From the NCBI GenBank assembly GCA_905480095.1, contig CAJQPF010000038.1, positions 1-57,798 on the forward strand: a stretch of 57,798 nucleotides of DNA. Reading direction: 5' to 3'. Source of the DNA: an uncultured Flavobacteriales bacterium. Lineage in GTDB: Bacteria > Bacteroidota > Bacteroidia > Flavobacteriales_D > Sanyastnellaceae. Positions 17,873 through 25,330 of this stretch are shown here, in pieces. Below the pieces are notes generated by a model that was not told the DNA's origin, searched no databases, and worked only from the letters and a program-made list of their open reading frames with translations. Positions within the stretch are counted from its first letter, which is position 1. Every line of letters begins with the position of its first letter. Made by a program: the position numbers and the translations under genes.

Positions 17873-19456
17873 TTAATTTAATATCACGTGCTTGTATGAC
17901 GGGGTGCCTCCTTCAATGTTGAGTTGTAAAATATATGCGCCTCTTGAAATTTCGGAAACATCGATTGTCGTGGCGTTTTGTAATGTGTAGCTTCTCACAA
18001 TACGACCTGAATAATCTCGCAAAAGAAGCGATGCTTCAGCTGAGGTTGCTTCAAGAACATTTATCTGAAGTACCGTCGAAGCCGGAGTCGGATATACATC
18101 GAAAACAATACTCTCCAACTCGTCAATGGAAACGGGCGTGATATTTACTGCAAGACAAACTTCTTCACTAGAACAACCACCACTGTTTGTTTCTGTGACA
18201 CATAGAGAGCCCGATCCAGAGCCCCACCAAGAAACGTTTACATCAGATGTCCCTTCGCCATCTGTAATGTCACCACTTGTAGAGACCCATTCGTAGGTGC
18301 TCCCTGTGGTGTTCGGATATGAGTAGGACAAGAGCATATTTGCTGTCGGAGCCACTTCTCCTGAGATTGCATACGTACTCAAGTAGCTACAAATTGTAGG
18401 GTCTGGAATCGCTGACGCAGAGAAGTTACACGCATCTGGATCATTGCAACCATATCCCAAACACATACAATCAGGTTGAATCACATCGTCTAAAGAATAA
18501 GGGTCTCCATCATCACAAGGATCTCCGGGCAAAAAACAAGTAGAGTCATCAATTGTCGCTTCCATGTCGTAGTTGCATGCCATCGCATTCATACAACCTG
18601 CACAACTTAAAAAGTCACAGGTTCCATCATCAACGGTCGCGATCGCATTAAAATTACATGCCACAACATCGATACAACCATAGCACGTGTAATCACAATT
18701 CATGCTGTCGTCTGTTGCATTCGGATCGTAGTTACATGCATCTGGCTCGTAACAGCCTGCAATTTCAAATTCATCACACACGCCATCACCGTCCGTGTCA
18801 TTGACACATTCTCCATCCAGGTAGGGGTGCGTAAACTCCAAAAGCTCTGGGCAATTTAGAACCAAATTGGTTTGGTCTGCATTCACAAACGTTTGAAAAC
18901 ACGTCTGAAGCGACCAATCACCGCAAGTGGTGACTTGTGCAATCAAAACCCGCAATTCCTCTCCAGCCAAAGCATTGGGCGGAATGCCTATTGCGAATAC
19001 AGCTCCGTTGTCTGTAGATTCTGAACAAATCTCATTCCCTTCCGGCATTCCGATCGTGCTTGGGAGCTGACCTTCAGCATCTCCACTTGTCATGCCTATT
19101 GTCCAATATGTGTCGAATTCATATTCCGGGAAAGTGCTCCAAAGCACAGAACTGTTGGTTGCGTCCATTGCAGCACTGCTTTCAACGGGGTTGTGACACC
19201 CACAAGGTGCATTTATGTACATCGGAGGCGTCCCCTCTGCGCCTACGTCTGACCATATGGCACTGATTGCGTCGTTCTCGTTTGTAAAGTTCGCGTACAC
19301 ACGATATGTGCCATAGAATTCTAGGTCGCTGTTTTCCTCTAAAAACATTGTGTCTAATTCCACTGTATAACCTGCAAATTGGGCATTTACTGTTGTGAAA
19401 TTCATCGAAATAAAAAACGTCGACACCGCTAATAACTTACAAAAATCATTCATCAT
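17873..19456 (-). CDS. secreted Cys-repeat protein with T9SS type A sorting domain
   Basis: 527 residues; signal peptide 1-25 (ending TVNAQ). The N-terminal 200 residues are an unassigned beta domain. A calcium-type NDTDGDGVCDE segment (219-229) precedes four 21-residue Cys modules of form GC-x5-ACN[YF]-x10-C, at 234-254, 260-280, 287-307 and 336-356. A PKD-like stretch follows (360-435). The last 75 residues are a type IX secretion type A C-terminal domain: VFDVYPTPASTVLQI, RDYSGRIVRSYTL, ISRGAYILQL and a final KHVILN. It is thus exported through the outer membrane and probably anchored there. It is the first gene of the DUF1800/DUF1501 operon. A second start codon lies at 19453. Confidence 0.9.
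   Translation of the reverse strand: MMNDFCKLLAVSTFFISMNFTTVNAQFAGYTVELDTMFLEENSDLEFYGTYRVYANFTNENDAISAIWSDVGAEGTPPMYINAPCGCHNPVESSAAMDATNSSVLWSTFPEYEFDTYWTIGMTSGDAEGQLPSTIGMPEGNEICSESTDNGAVFAIGIPPNALAGEELRVLIAQVTTCGDWSLQTCFQTFVNADQTNLVLNCPELLEFTHPYLDGECVNDTDGDGVCDEFEIAGCYEPDACNYDPNATDDSMNCDYTCYGCIDVVACNFNAIATVDDGTCDFLSCAGCMNAMACNYDMEATIDDSTCFLPGDPCDDGDPYSLDDVIQPDCMCLGYGCNDPDACNFSASAIPDPTICSYLSTYAISGEVAPTANMLLSYSYPNTTGSTYEWVSTSGDITDGEGTSDVNVSWWGSGSGSLCVTETNSGGCSSEEVCLAVNITPVSIDELESIVFDVYPTPASTVLQINVLEATSAEASLLLRDYSGRIVRSYTLQNATTIDVSEISRGAYILQLNIEGGTPSYKHVILN
18389..18757 (-). repeat. four 21-residue Cys-rich modules (GC-x5-ACN-x11-C) within the T9SS protein
   Basis: Coding repeats at residues 234-254, 260-280, 287-307 and 336-356. 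Each has exactly 21 residues with Cys at positions 2, 8 and 21 and a conserved ACN[YF]. Spacers are 5, 6 and 28 residues. The DNA itself has diverged, so the repeat is old and maintained at protein level. Confidence 0.85.
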
Positions 19457-19523
19457 ATTCCATCATTATTTGACACACAAGTTAGTGAATCAAAGTGTAT
19501 TTTTTCTTTCTTTTCTTAAGGAT

Positions 19524-20813
19524 CTATGTGTTCATCCCATCTTCTATCGCCTCCGCCTCAAGAGGGATGTGCGCCATAAGGTCAACGAACCCATCTTCTG
19601 TGATAACAATGTCATTCTCCAAGCGGATTCCCAGTCCTTCTTCAGGAATATAAATCCCTGGCTCACAGGTGAAAACGTTCCCCGCTTGCATCGGCTTATG
19701 CCAGTGGCCCACGTCATGTACATCAAGGCCTATAAAGTGGGAGGTCCCGTGCATAAAATACTTTTTGTACGCTGGTTGTCCTGGAGATTGTTTTTCCACA
19801 TCGTGTTTGTCGATCAGCTTCAAATCTAAAAGTTGACGCGTCATCAGCTCCCCGACTTCTTTGTGATAATCGTGCAAACTCACGCCAGGACGGAGCAGCT
19901 GCATCGCACTCTGCATGACTGAATACACAGAATTGTAGACTGCTCTTTGCCTGTCGGTGAATTTCCCACTCACAGGAATACACCTTGTCATGTCAGCCGC
20001 ATAATTTCCATATTCAGCACCTACATCTAATAAAATGACATCGCCTGCCTTGCATTCCTTGTTGTTTTCAATATAGTGGAGGACACAAGCGCTAGGCCCA
20101 CTTCCAATAATTGGTGTGTAGGCAAAACCACGAGACCCTCTTCTTAGAAATTCATGCATAAACTCTGCCTCAATCTCGTACTCCATGACCCCTGGCTTTA
20201 CAAACTGCAAAACGCGATCCAGACCCGCTTTTGTGATGTCACAGGCGCGCTGCATCTGAAGAATTTCCGACTTCTGTTTGACGGCGCGTAGATCATATAA
20301 AAAAGGTGATGAACGGGCAATTCTGTGATTCGGATAGGTCGCTTTTATCCGCGCGTTTTCTCTCTTCTCTCTCGTTTCCACTTCTGAACTTGCGCGTGTA
20401 TGGGGATTGTCGTTGAGATATAAAACATCCGCTTCAGCCATCAGGCGATGAAGAATCGCGTCAAAAGACGAGAGCCACTGTACATTTTGCACGCCTGTCT
20501 GCGCTTGTATGTCAGCCTTTGTGAGCTTTGCGCCATGCCAAATTGCAAGTTCTGCACTTGTCTTAATCGTAAAAATAATCTCTCTGTCTGATGCCGCATG
20601 TGCATCAGGGAAAAGAAGTAAAATGGTTTCCTCTTGGTCAACCCCACTGAGGTAAAAAATATCCGACGCTTGCTTAAATGGCAACTCTCCATCGGCACTT
20701 GTTGGAAAAATATCATTGGAGAAAAACAGGGCTAAGCCCTTGGATTCAAGCATCTTGGACAACACTTTTCTATTACGTGTGTATAACGCAGAGGGTAATT
20801 TTTCGTAACGCAT
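19524..20813 (-). CDS. Xaa-Pro aminopeptidase (M24 family)
   Basis: Removes N-terminal residues preceding proline, using two metal ions. 429 residues: N-terminal aminopeptidase P domain (about 1-150, with FYLSGVDQEETILLLFPD) and C-terminal pita-bread domain. Metal ligands visible are Asp263 and Asp274 (LLDVGAEYGNYAADMTR), His in HGTSHFIGLDVHDVG, and the two Glu residues in FTCEPGIYIPEEG and GIRLENDIVIT. There is no signal peptide, so it is cytoplasmic. The start at 20813 has a TAnnTT-type box 4 nt upstream. It is divergent from the ridA-like gene, with only 25 bp between the two ATGs. Confidence 0.95.
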   Translation of the reverse strand: MRYEKLPSALYTRNRKVLSKMLESKGLALFFSNDIFPTSADGELPFKQASDIFYLSGVDQEETILLLFPDAHAASDREIIFTIKTSAELAIWHGAKLTKADIQAQTGVQNVQWLSSFDAILHRLMAEADVLYLNDNPHTRASSEVETREKRENARIKATYPNHRIARSSPFLYDLRAVKQKSEILQMQRACDITKAGLDRVLQFVKPGVMEYEIEAEFMHEFLRRGSRGFAYTPIIGSGPSACVLHYIENNKECKAGDVILLDVGAEYGNYAADMTRCIPVSGKFTDRQRAVYNSVYSVMQSAMQLLRPGVSLHDYHKEVGELMTRQLLDLKLIDKHDVEKQSPGQPAYKKYFMHGTSHFIGLDVHDVGHWHKPMQAGNVFTCEPGIYIPEEGLGIRLENDIVITEDGFVDLMAHIPLEAEAIEDGMNT

Positions 20814-20817
20814 AGCT

Positions 20818-20825
20818 GCAAGGTA
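20818..20825 (-). promoter_or_regulatory. -7-like box of the aminopeptidase gene (TACCTTGC)
   Basis: Minus-strand TACCTTGC lies 4 nt (agct) before ATG 20813. It is two bases off TAnnTTTG. It forms one arm of a near-palindrome with the box on the other strand. Confidence 0.45.
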
Positions 20826-20826
20826 C

Positions 20827-20834
20827 TACCTTCG
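20827..20834 (+). promoter_or_regulatory. -7-like box of the ridA-like gene (TACCTTCG)
   Basis: TACCTTCG is one base off TAnnTTTG. It lies 4 nt (agcc) before ATG 20839 and one base away from the opposing box at 20818-20825. Confidence 0.45.
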
Positions 20835-20838
20835 AGCC

Positions 20839-21276
20839 ATGAGTGATAGCATTTCTACATCTTCTGCGCCCAAACCGGTCGGATCATACCCCCACGCCAG
20901 ACGTGTTGGGAACCTTTTATTTTTAAGTGGAGTCGGTCCGCGCGTGGCCGGCTCAGGCAATGGCGACAGCAAAGTGCCTGGCCTTGAACTCTCTGAGCGT
21001 GGTGAAATCATAGCCTTTGATTTTGAAGCGCAAGTACATGCCGTTTTTTCAAACGTCAAGGCTATTCTAGAGGCGAGTGGGAGCTCTTGGGAGGAATTGG
21101 TAGATATCCAAGTCTTTCTGGTAAATATGTCACGCGATTTTGCAACGTTCAATCGCATCTATGCGTCGTATTTTTCAGATCTTGGAGAAAATCGCCCTTG
21201 CAGAACCACTGTTGAAGTAAATTGCCTGCCCACTCCCATTGCGATTGAGTTAAAATGCATTGCCTCTGTAAATTAA
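20839..21276 (+). CDS. RidA-family protein, probable 2-aminomuconate deaminase
   Basis: 145 residues of the YjgF/YER057c/RidA family, which hydrolyse enamines or imines. The opening KPVGSYPHARRVGNLLFLSG, with GPR soon after, is closer to 2-aminomuconate deaminases than to housekeeping RidA as I remember these families. So are the DFEAQVHAVFSNVKAILEA and VDIQVFLVNMSRDFATFNRI blocks. RidA-type Arg is seen in NRPCRTTVEV, and the closing strand is IAIELKCIA. The next gene is tryptophan 2,3-dioxygenase, the first enzyme of the kynurenine pathway, of which 2-aminomuconate is a late intermediate. The context supports this assignment but is not proof. It reads away from the aminopeptidase gene. Confidence 0.85.
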   Translation: MSDSISTSSAPKPVGSYPHARRVGNLLFLSGVGPRVAGSGNGDSKVPGLELSERGEIIAFDFEAQVHAVFSNVKAILEASGSSWEELVDIQVFLVNMSRDFATFNRIYASYFSDLGENRPCRTTVEVNCLPTPIAIELKCIASVN

Positions 21277-21285
21277 TTGAATGAC

Positions 21286-22281
21286 ATGCCTACGAACGAA
21301 GATTTTTCTCCTGAAATTTTGGATAAGCTTAGCGCCTTGCAGAAAAAATATGCTGCAATGGGACAAGATATTTCCTCGTATTTAGATGGCCTCCTTTATG
21401 CAGACTTTCTGACTTATTGGGATTATATCAACCTCGATACGCTCCTAAATTTACAACAGCCCATCACACCTTATCCAGATGAGAAGGTCTTTATCGTTTA
21501 CCATCAAATTACTGAGCTTTACTTTAAACTTTGTCTACACGAATTCGATCGGGTGGCGCAAAGTGTCGAAGCTGGTGAGCTTACCCCAGCCTTCCTGCTA
21601 GAGAGAGTTCGCAGAATAAACAGATACTTTGAGGCGCTCACAAGTAGTTTTGACATTATGGTCGATGGAATGGACGCCGCTGAATTCTTAAAATTTCGAA
21701 TGTCTCTGCTTCCTGCGAGTGGCTTCCAAAGCGCCCAATACCGAAAGATTGAGATTTGTTCAACGTCTATCGACCGGATCGCTCACATAAATCACCGAGA
21801 TAAATTTTCAAACCCCACAATTGATGATTTGCCAAAGGTTTTCAAACATCTATACTGGCGTGAAGGAGCATCTGAACTTAAGACTGGCGCAAAGACCCTC
21901 ACTCTGAAACAATTCGAGAAGAAGTACGACAATGATTTACTCGACATGGCGGAGGAATATTTTTCTGCGAACATTCGCTCAGCTGCAGCTTCATTAAACT
22001 TTTCTGACGATGACACGTTGAAAGATGAGCTGAAACATGCCATGCGATGGCTAGACGTAAATGTCAATATTAACTGGACCCTGGCACATTACAAATCTGC
22101 CGTCCGTTATCTTCAACGTGACCCAGAAGATATCGCCGCAACTGGTGGAACAAATTGGCAGAAATACCTTCCTCCACGTTTTCAAAAACGTATTTTCTTC
22201 CCAGAATTATGGACTGAGCAAGAACTTGAAGATTGGGGGAAAAGTTGGGTGAAAAAAGAAATATTCGGCATCAATAGCTAA
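21286..22281 (+). CDS. kynA: tryptophan 2,3-dioxygenase family protein
   Basis: Haem enzyme opening the indole ring of tryptophan to N-formylkynurenine (cytoplasm). 331 residues from ATG 21286. TTG 21277 directly after the previous stop is in frame but less likely. Family blocks seen are YADFLTYWDYINLDTLLNLQ, FIVYHQITELYFKLCLHEF, FKHLYWREG, and a C-terminal NWTLAHYKSAVRYL in which the His fits the haem ligand, followed by AATGGTNWQKYLPP matching the family GTGG loop. It begins 9 nt after the ridA-like gene, so they are co-transcribed. The M23 peptidase gene follows after 6 nt and may be in the same transcript although functionally unrelated. Confidence 0.9.
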   Translation: MPTNEDFSPEILDKLSALQKKYAAMGQDISSYLDGLLYADFLTYWDYINLDTLLNLQQPITPYPDEKVFIVYHQITELYFKLCLHEFDRVAQSVEAGELTPAFLLERVRRINRYFEALTSSFDIMVDGMDAAEFLKFRMSLLPASGFQSAQYRKIEICSTSIDRIAHINHRDKFSNPTIDDLPKVFKHLYWREGASELKTGAKTLTLKQFEKKYDNDLLDMAEEYFSANIRSAAASLNFSDDDTLKDELKHAMRWLDVNVNINWTLAHYKSAVRYLQRDPEDIAATGGTNWQKYLPPRFQKRIFFPELWTEQELEDWGKSWVKKEIFGINS

Positions 22282-22287
22282 CGTTAC

Positions 22288-23505
22288 ATGAGTCGCATTT
22301 TTGTTTTCCTCATATGTCTTTTTTCGCTTTCTAGTTGCATGAATGACACAACACATCCAAAGGATGGTCAGAATGGTGACTTTGCCAGCCCCCATCAAGT
22401 TCACGAACCAGAAATGCGGTTTGGTGTTTTGTGGGAGGGCCTCGATGTTGATTCAGGACGCGTAAAAGAAGGTCAGTCACTGTCTCATATTCTGGATGCA
22501 TATAAATTTGGATCAGGAAAGGTGGCAACGCTTGCTGCAAACGCAAAGGATGTGTATGATGTCCGAGAGATGAGGGCAAACAGACGTTGGTGGATTGCAT
22601 CGACAGCTGACTCCTTAAACATCCCCGAATGGTTGATTTACGAGAGAAATGACATTGATTATGTGGTTTTTTCTTTAGGAGACACACTGGGTGCTCAACT
22701 TGGATCTTATCCTGTAGATACTTTATATCGTCGTGTTCAAGGCAAAATATCTCGGTCACTTTACCTGGATTTAGAAGCATTAGATGCCCCGACCAGCCTC
22801 TCTATTTCAATGGCAGGGGTATACGCTTGGACGATTGACTTTACACATGTTCAGAAGGGGGACATTTTTGACGTGTATTACTTCCGAAAAATGGCCAATG
22901 GAAAACCTGTAGGGCTTCCCGTCATTCTTTCATCTAGCTTCACACATCACGGCCAGCCATTGCAGGCATACCGATTTAACCAAGGAGACGGGGAGGACTA
23001 TTTTGATCCTCAAGGCGCCTCATTAAGGAAGGCGTTTCTTAAATCCCCTGTAGAGTTCTCCAGAATCTCAAGTGCATTTAATAAAAAGCGTTTTCATCCG
23101 GTTTTAAAAAAAATAAAACCACATCTGGGCACTGATTATGCGGCGGCTACAGGAACCCCAATTTTAGCTGTTGGCGATGGAGTCATCATCAAGTCTGCTT
23201 ACACGAAGAACAACGGCAATTACGTCAAGATTCGCCACAACAATACATACGAGACTCAGTATCTGCATATGAGTAAGCGTAAGTGTGCCGTCGGGGATCG
23301 GGTGCGTCAAGGCCAAACAATAGGTCTCGTCGGTAGCACTGGTCTTGCAACAGGCCCGCACGTGTGCTTTAGGTTTTGGAAAAATGGAGCCCAGGTGGAT
23401 CACCGGCAAGAAAAGTTTCCGCCTTCTGCGCCTGTAAGAGATGAGAACATGCAAGCGTTTGCAAAAGAGGTGCTGCGGTTGGAAAAAGAGGCCGACAGTC
23501 TTTAA
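22288..23505 (+). CDS. M23-family peptidase lipoprotein with altered HxH motif
   Basis: 405 residues. The N-terminus MSRIFVFLICLFSLSSCMND has a lipobox, so it is a predicted lipoprotein that acts on peptidoglycan. N-terminal half: EGQSLSHILDAYKFG and similar, a LysM-like/opacity-associated arrangement. C-terminal M23 domain: HLGTD (His279, Asp283), catalytic-type His327 in YLHMS, then GPHVCFRFW where the usual HxH reads His358-Val-Cys360. The residue that normally binds zinc is therefore Cys. It could still bind zinc, or the enzyme could be inactive; I recall similar sequences in other Bacteroidota. The stop directly abuts the stop of the converging flippase gene. Confidence 0.88.
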   Translation: MSRIFVFLICLFSLSSCMNDTTHPKDGQNGDFASPHQVHEPEMRFGVLWEGLDVDSGRVKEGQSLSHILDAYKFGSGKVATLAANAKDVYDVREMRANRRWWIASTADSLNIPEWLIYERNDIDYVVFSLGDTLGAQLGSYPVDTLYRRVQGKISRSLYLDLEALDAPTSLSISMAGVYAWTIDFTHVQKGDIFDVYYFRKMANGKPVGLPVILSSSFTHHGQPLQAYRFNQGDGEDYFDPQGASLRKAFLKSPVEFSRISSAFNKKRFHPVLKKIKPHLGTDYAAATGTPILAVGDGVIIKSAYTKNNGNYVKIRHNNTYETQYLHMSKRKCAVGDRVRQGQTIGLVGSTGLATGPHVCFRFWKNGAQVDHRQEKFPPSAPVRDENMQAFAKEVLRLEKEADSL

Positions 23506-24837
23506 TTAAAATGGGTGAGGGATCGAAATAAATCCGTACTCTTTTTTGATTTGTACCACGGCCAAAACGTTCCAAATGATCGTGCTTATTGCCGTTGCAT
23601 ATGCTGCGCCCATCAGACCGTAAATCGGAATTAAATAAAAATTTAAACCGAGGTTAACCACAGAAGCAACAATGATGATGTTGCGTGCCTTCTTTTCCTT
23701 TCCGGTCATCGTAAGGATGTACATTACAGGGCCACATATGGCGTTAATGATTTGGCCTATGGCAAGAACAATCAGTGGCGCCACTCCCGCAGAAAACTCT
23801 TCTCCAAAAAAGTCCAATACGAAAGACGGGAAGATCAACATCAGTATGAAAATAGGTGTGCTAATCGCAAGGTTCATGTAGCCGATGTTTCTCGTGATTT
23901 TTTTCATGCCTTCCATATCCTTTTTCGCGAAAAACGAGCTAAACATTGGGGCCGCGATACTGCTTATCGCAAACTGAGTAAATGTGATTAAGTTGGCGAC
24001 TTTAAAGGCGAGTCGGTACACACCCACCTGAGACTCGTCGCGATAGTACCCAATCATAATCGTATCTGTCCAATTCATAATCATGAACATCGACGTGCTC
24101 ATGAGCATGGGGAATGCCACTATAAGCAACGGCTTAATCTCCAAGGGTTTTATTAATTTATCACTGGAAGAAAGGGGGACTGTTTGGCTTAGCTTTTTAG
24201 GAGTAACGATGCCTGAGAGGAGGGCCAGCAAGACCAATCCGATTCCAAAAGCAATTAAAGGCACTACATTATCCGACAGTTCTATCGCAAAGTTCTTGAA
24301 GATGAAAAACGATGCTATTGCTATTAAAATTATTGTTCCTCTTTGCAAAACACTGTATTCAATCATACGGCGCATGCCCCTAAATGCTTCAGCGTTTATG
24401 CCAAACCACGTTGAAAATGGAACCAAAAAAGCTGTGACTCTAAAAGGGGTTCCCAGCAGTTCATTCCCGAATTTAAGGGCGAGATCATCTGAAAACACAT
24501 AGAGTAAGGCCGCAAGCATCATTGAAAATGGCAATGCGACAGAAAGGGCATAGCCATAGACCTTTCTCAGGTGGCCGGGCGCTTTCTTTTCAATAAATTC
24601 TGGAATAAATCTCACCAAAGCACCATCTAAACCTAGACTTCCAACCACAGTCGCGATGGTGAGGACTGTCAAGCTCAATTCAAAGACTCCAAAGCTTTCC
24701 GCGCCGTAGTTTGATGTGATCAAATAGGCAAAAACATAACCTGCGCCAGCTCCAGCAACTTTAAATGCCATGACCAAACCACTTCCTGAAAGCAGTTTCT
24801 TAAAATCTGGATTTAAATTTGACAGGAACGATAACAT
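23506..24837 (-). CDS. Wzx-like polysaccharide/lipid-linked oligosaccharide flippase
   Basis: 443 residues with about 12-14 hydrophobic helices, from the MOP (MATE/Wzx/MurJ) exporter superfamily. It moves lipid-linked sugars across the inner membrane. Evidence is the N-terminal GLVMAFKVAGAGAGYVFAYL followed by NYGAESFGVFELSLTVLT, the middle MIMNWTDTIMIGYYRDESQV, which resembles Wzx proteins, and the C-terminal NFYLIPIYGLMGAAYATAIS. No glycosyltransferases lie nearby, so the substrate (O-antigen, capsule or other) is unknown. It starts 18 nt after sufE and is probably read from the sufE promoter. Confidence 0.88.
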   Translation of the reverse strand: MLSFLSNLNPDFKKLLSGSGLVMAFKVAGAGAGYVFAYLITSNYGAESFGVFELSLTVLTIATVVGSLGLDGALVRFIPEFIEKKAPGHLRKVYGYALSVALPFSMMLAALLYVFSDDLALKFGNELLGTPFRVTAFLVPFSTWFGINAEAFRGMRRMIEYSVLQRGTIILIAIASFFIFKNFAIELSDNVVPLIAFGIGLVLLALLSGIVTPKKLSQTVPLSSSDKLIKPLEIKPLLIVAFPMLMSTSMFMIMNWTDTIMIGYYRDESQVGVYRLAFKVANLITFTQFAISSIAAPMFSSFFAKKDMEGMKKITRNIGYMNLAISTPIFILMLIFPSFVLDFFGEEFSAGVAPLIVLAIGQIINAICGPVMYILTMTGKEKKARNIIIVASVVNLGLNFYLIPIYGLMGAAYATAISTIIWNVLAVVQIKKEYGFISIPHPF

Positions 24838-24855
24838 CGCAATATTATTTCTCGT

Positions 24856-25290
24856 TTAAGAACGCGCAGAAAAAACAAGTCCGTACATCTTCATTTGCTT
24901 GACCATAGAAGCAAGGCCATTCGATCGTGTCGGACTTAAATGTGTATTCAACCCTATATCTGCTAAGAAGTGTAAATCTACGTTCGCAATATCCTCAGGT
25001 TTGGCTCCACTCAAAACCCTCACCATTAAAGCCACCAATCCCTTTGTGATAATCGCATCGCTGTCGGCAGAAAACACCACGTCACCTTCTTCATCTTTTT
25101 GTGCCGAAAGCCAAACCCTGCTTTGGCACCCGCGTATTAAATTGTCTTCCGTTTTGTCACTTTCGGCGAGTGGATTAAGTTCTTTGCCCATCTCGATGAT
25201 GTGTTCATACTTCTCCATCCAATCTCCAAACATAGAAAACTCCTCAATAATTTCGTTTTGGCGTGCCTCTAACAGTTTCATGTTTCCCAT
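24856..25290 (-). CDS. sufE: SufE-family sulfur acceptor
   Basis: Accepts sulfane sulfur from SufS and passes it to SufB for Fe-S cluster building. 144 residues. The active Cys is Cys55 in NLIRGCQSRVW, and conserved blocks are FSMFGDWMEKYEHIIEMGK and HLSPTRSNGLASM. ATG 25290 (MGNMKLLEA) is preferred over ATG 25281 because a perfect -7 element lies 4 nt before it. It lies 40 nt after sufS and so can be transcribed with the suf operon as well as from its own promoter. Confidence 0.95.
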   Translation of the reverse strand: MGNMKLLEARQNEIIEEFSMFGDWMEKYEHIIEMGKELNPLAESDKTEDNLIRGCQSRVWLSAQKDEEGDVVFSADSDAIITKGLVALMVRVLSGAKPEDIANVDLHFLADIGLNTHLSPTRSNGLASMVKQMKMYGLVFSARS

Positions 25291-25294
25291 AACG

Positions 25295-25302
25295 CAAAGG
25301 TA
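25295..25302 (-). promoter_or_regulatory. Bacteroidota -7 element of sufE (TACCTTTG), leaderless spacing
   Basis: Minus-strand TACCTTTG is a perfect TAnnTTTG, 4 nt (cgtt) before ATG 25290. It lies in the 40-bp gap after sufS, so it would be an internal promoter of the suf operon. No TTG was seen at -33. Confidence 0.6.
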
Positions 25303-25330
25303 TTTAATAAAAAGGGAGTTGTAAATGCGC

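Noticed and set aside
19491-19499. TAcacTTTG word upstream of the T9SS Cys-repeat gene as its promoter
   Set aside because: The spacer between TA and TTTG is 3 instead of 2 nt and no TTG lies at -33, so it does not meet the element definition.
21277-21285. TTG 21277 as the tryptophan dioxygenase start
   Set aside because: It directly follows the previous stop, and ATG 21286 three codons later is a better start. The difference is only three residues, so this is not certain.
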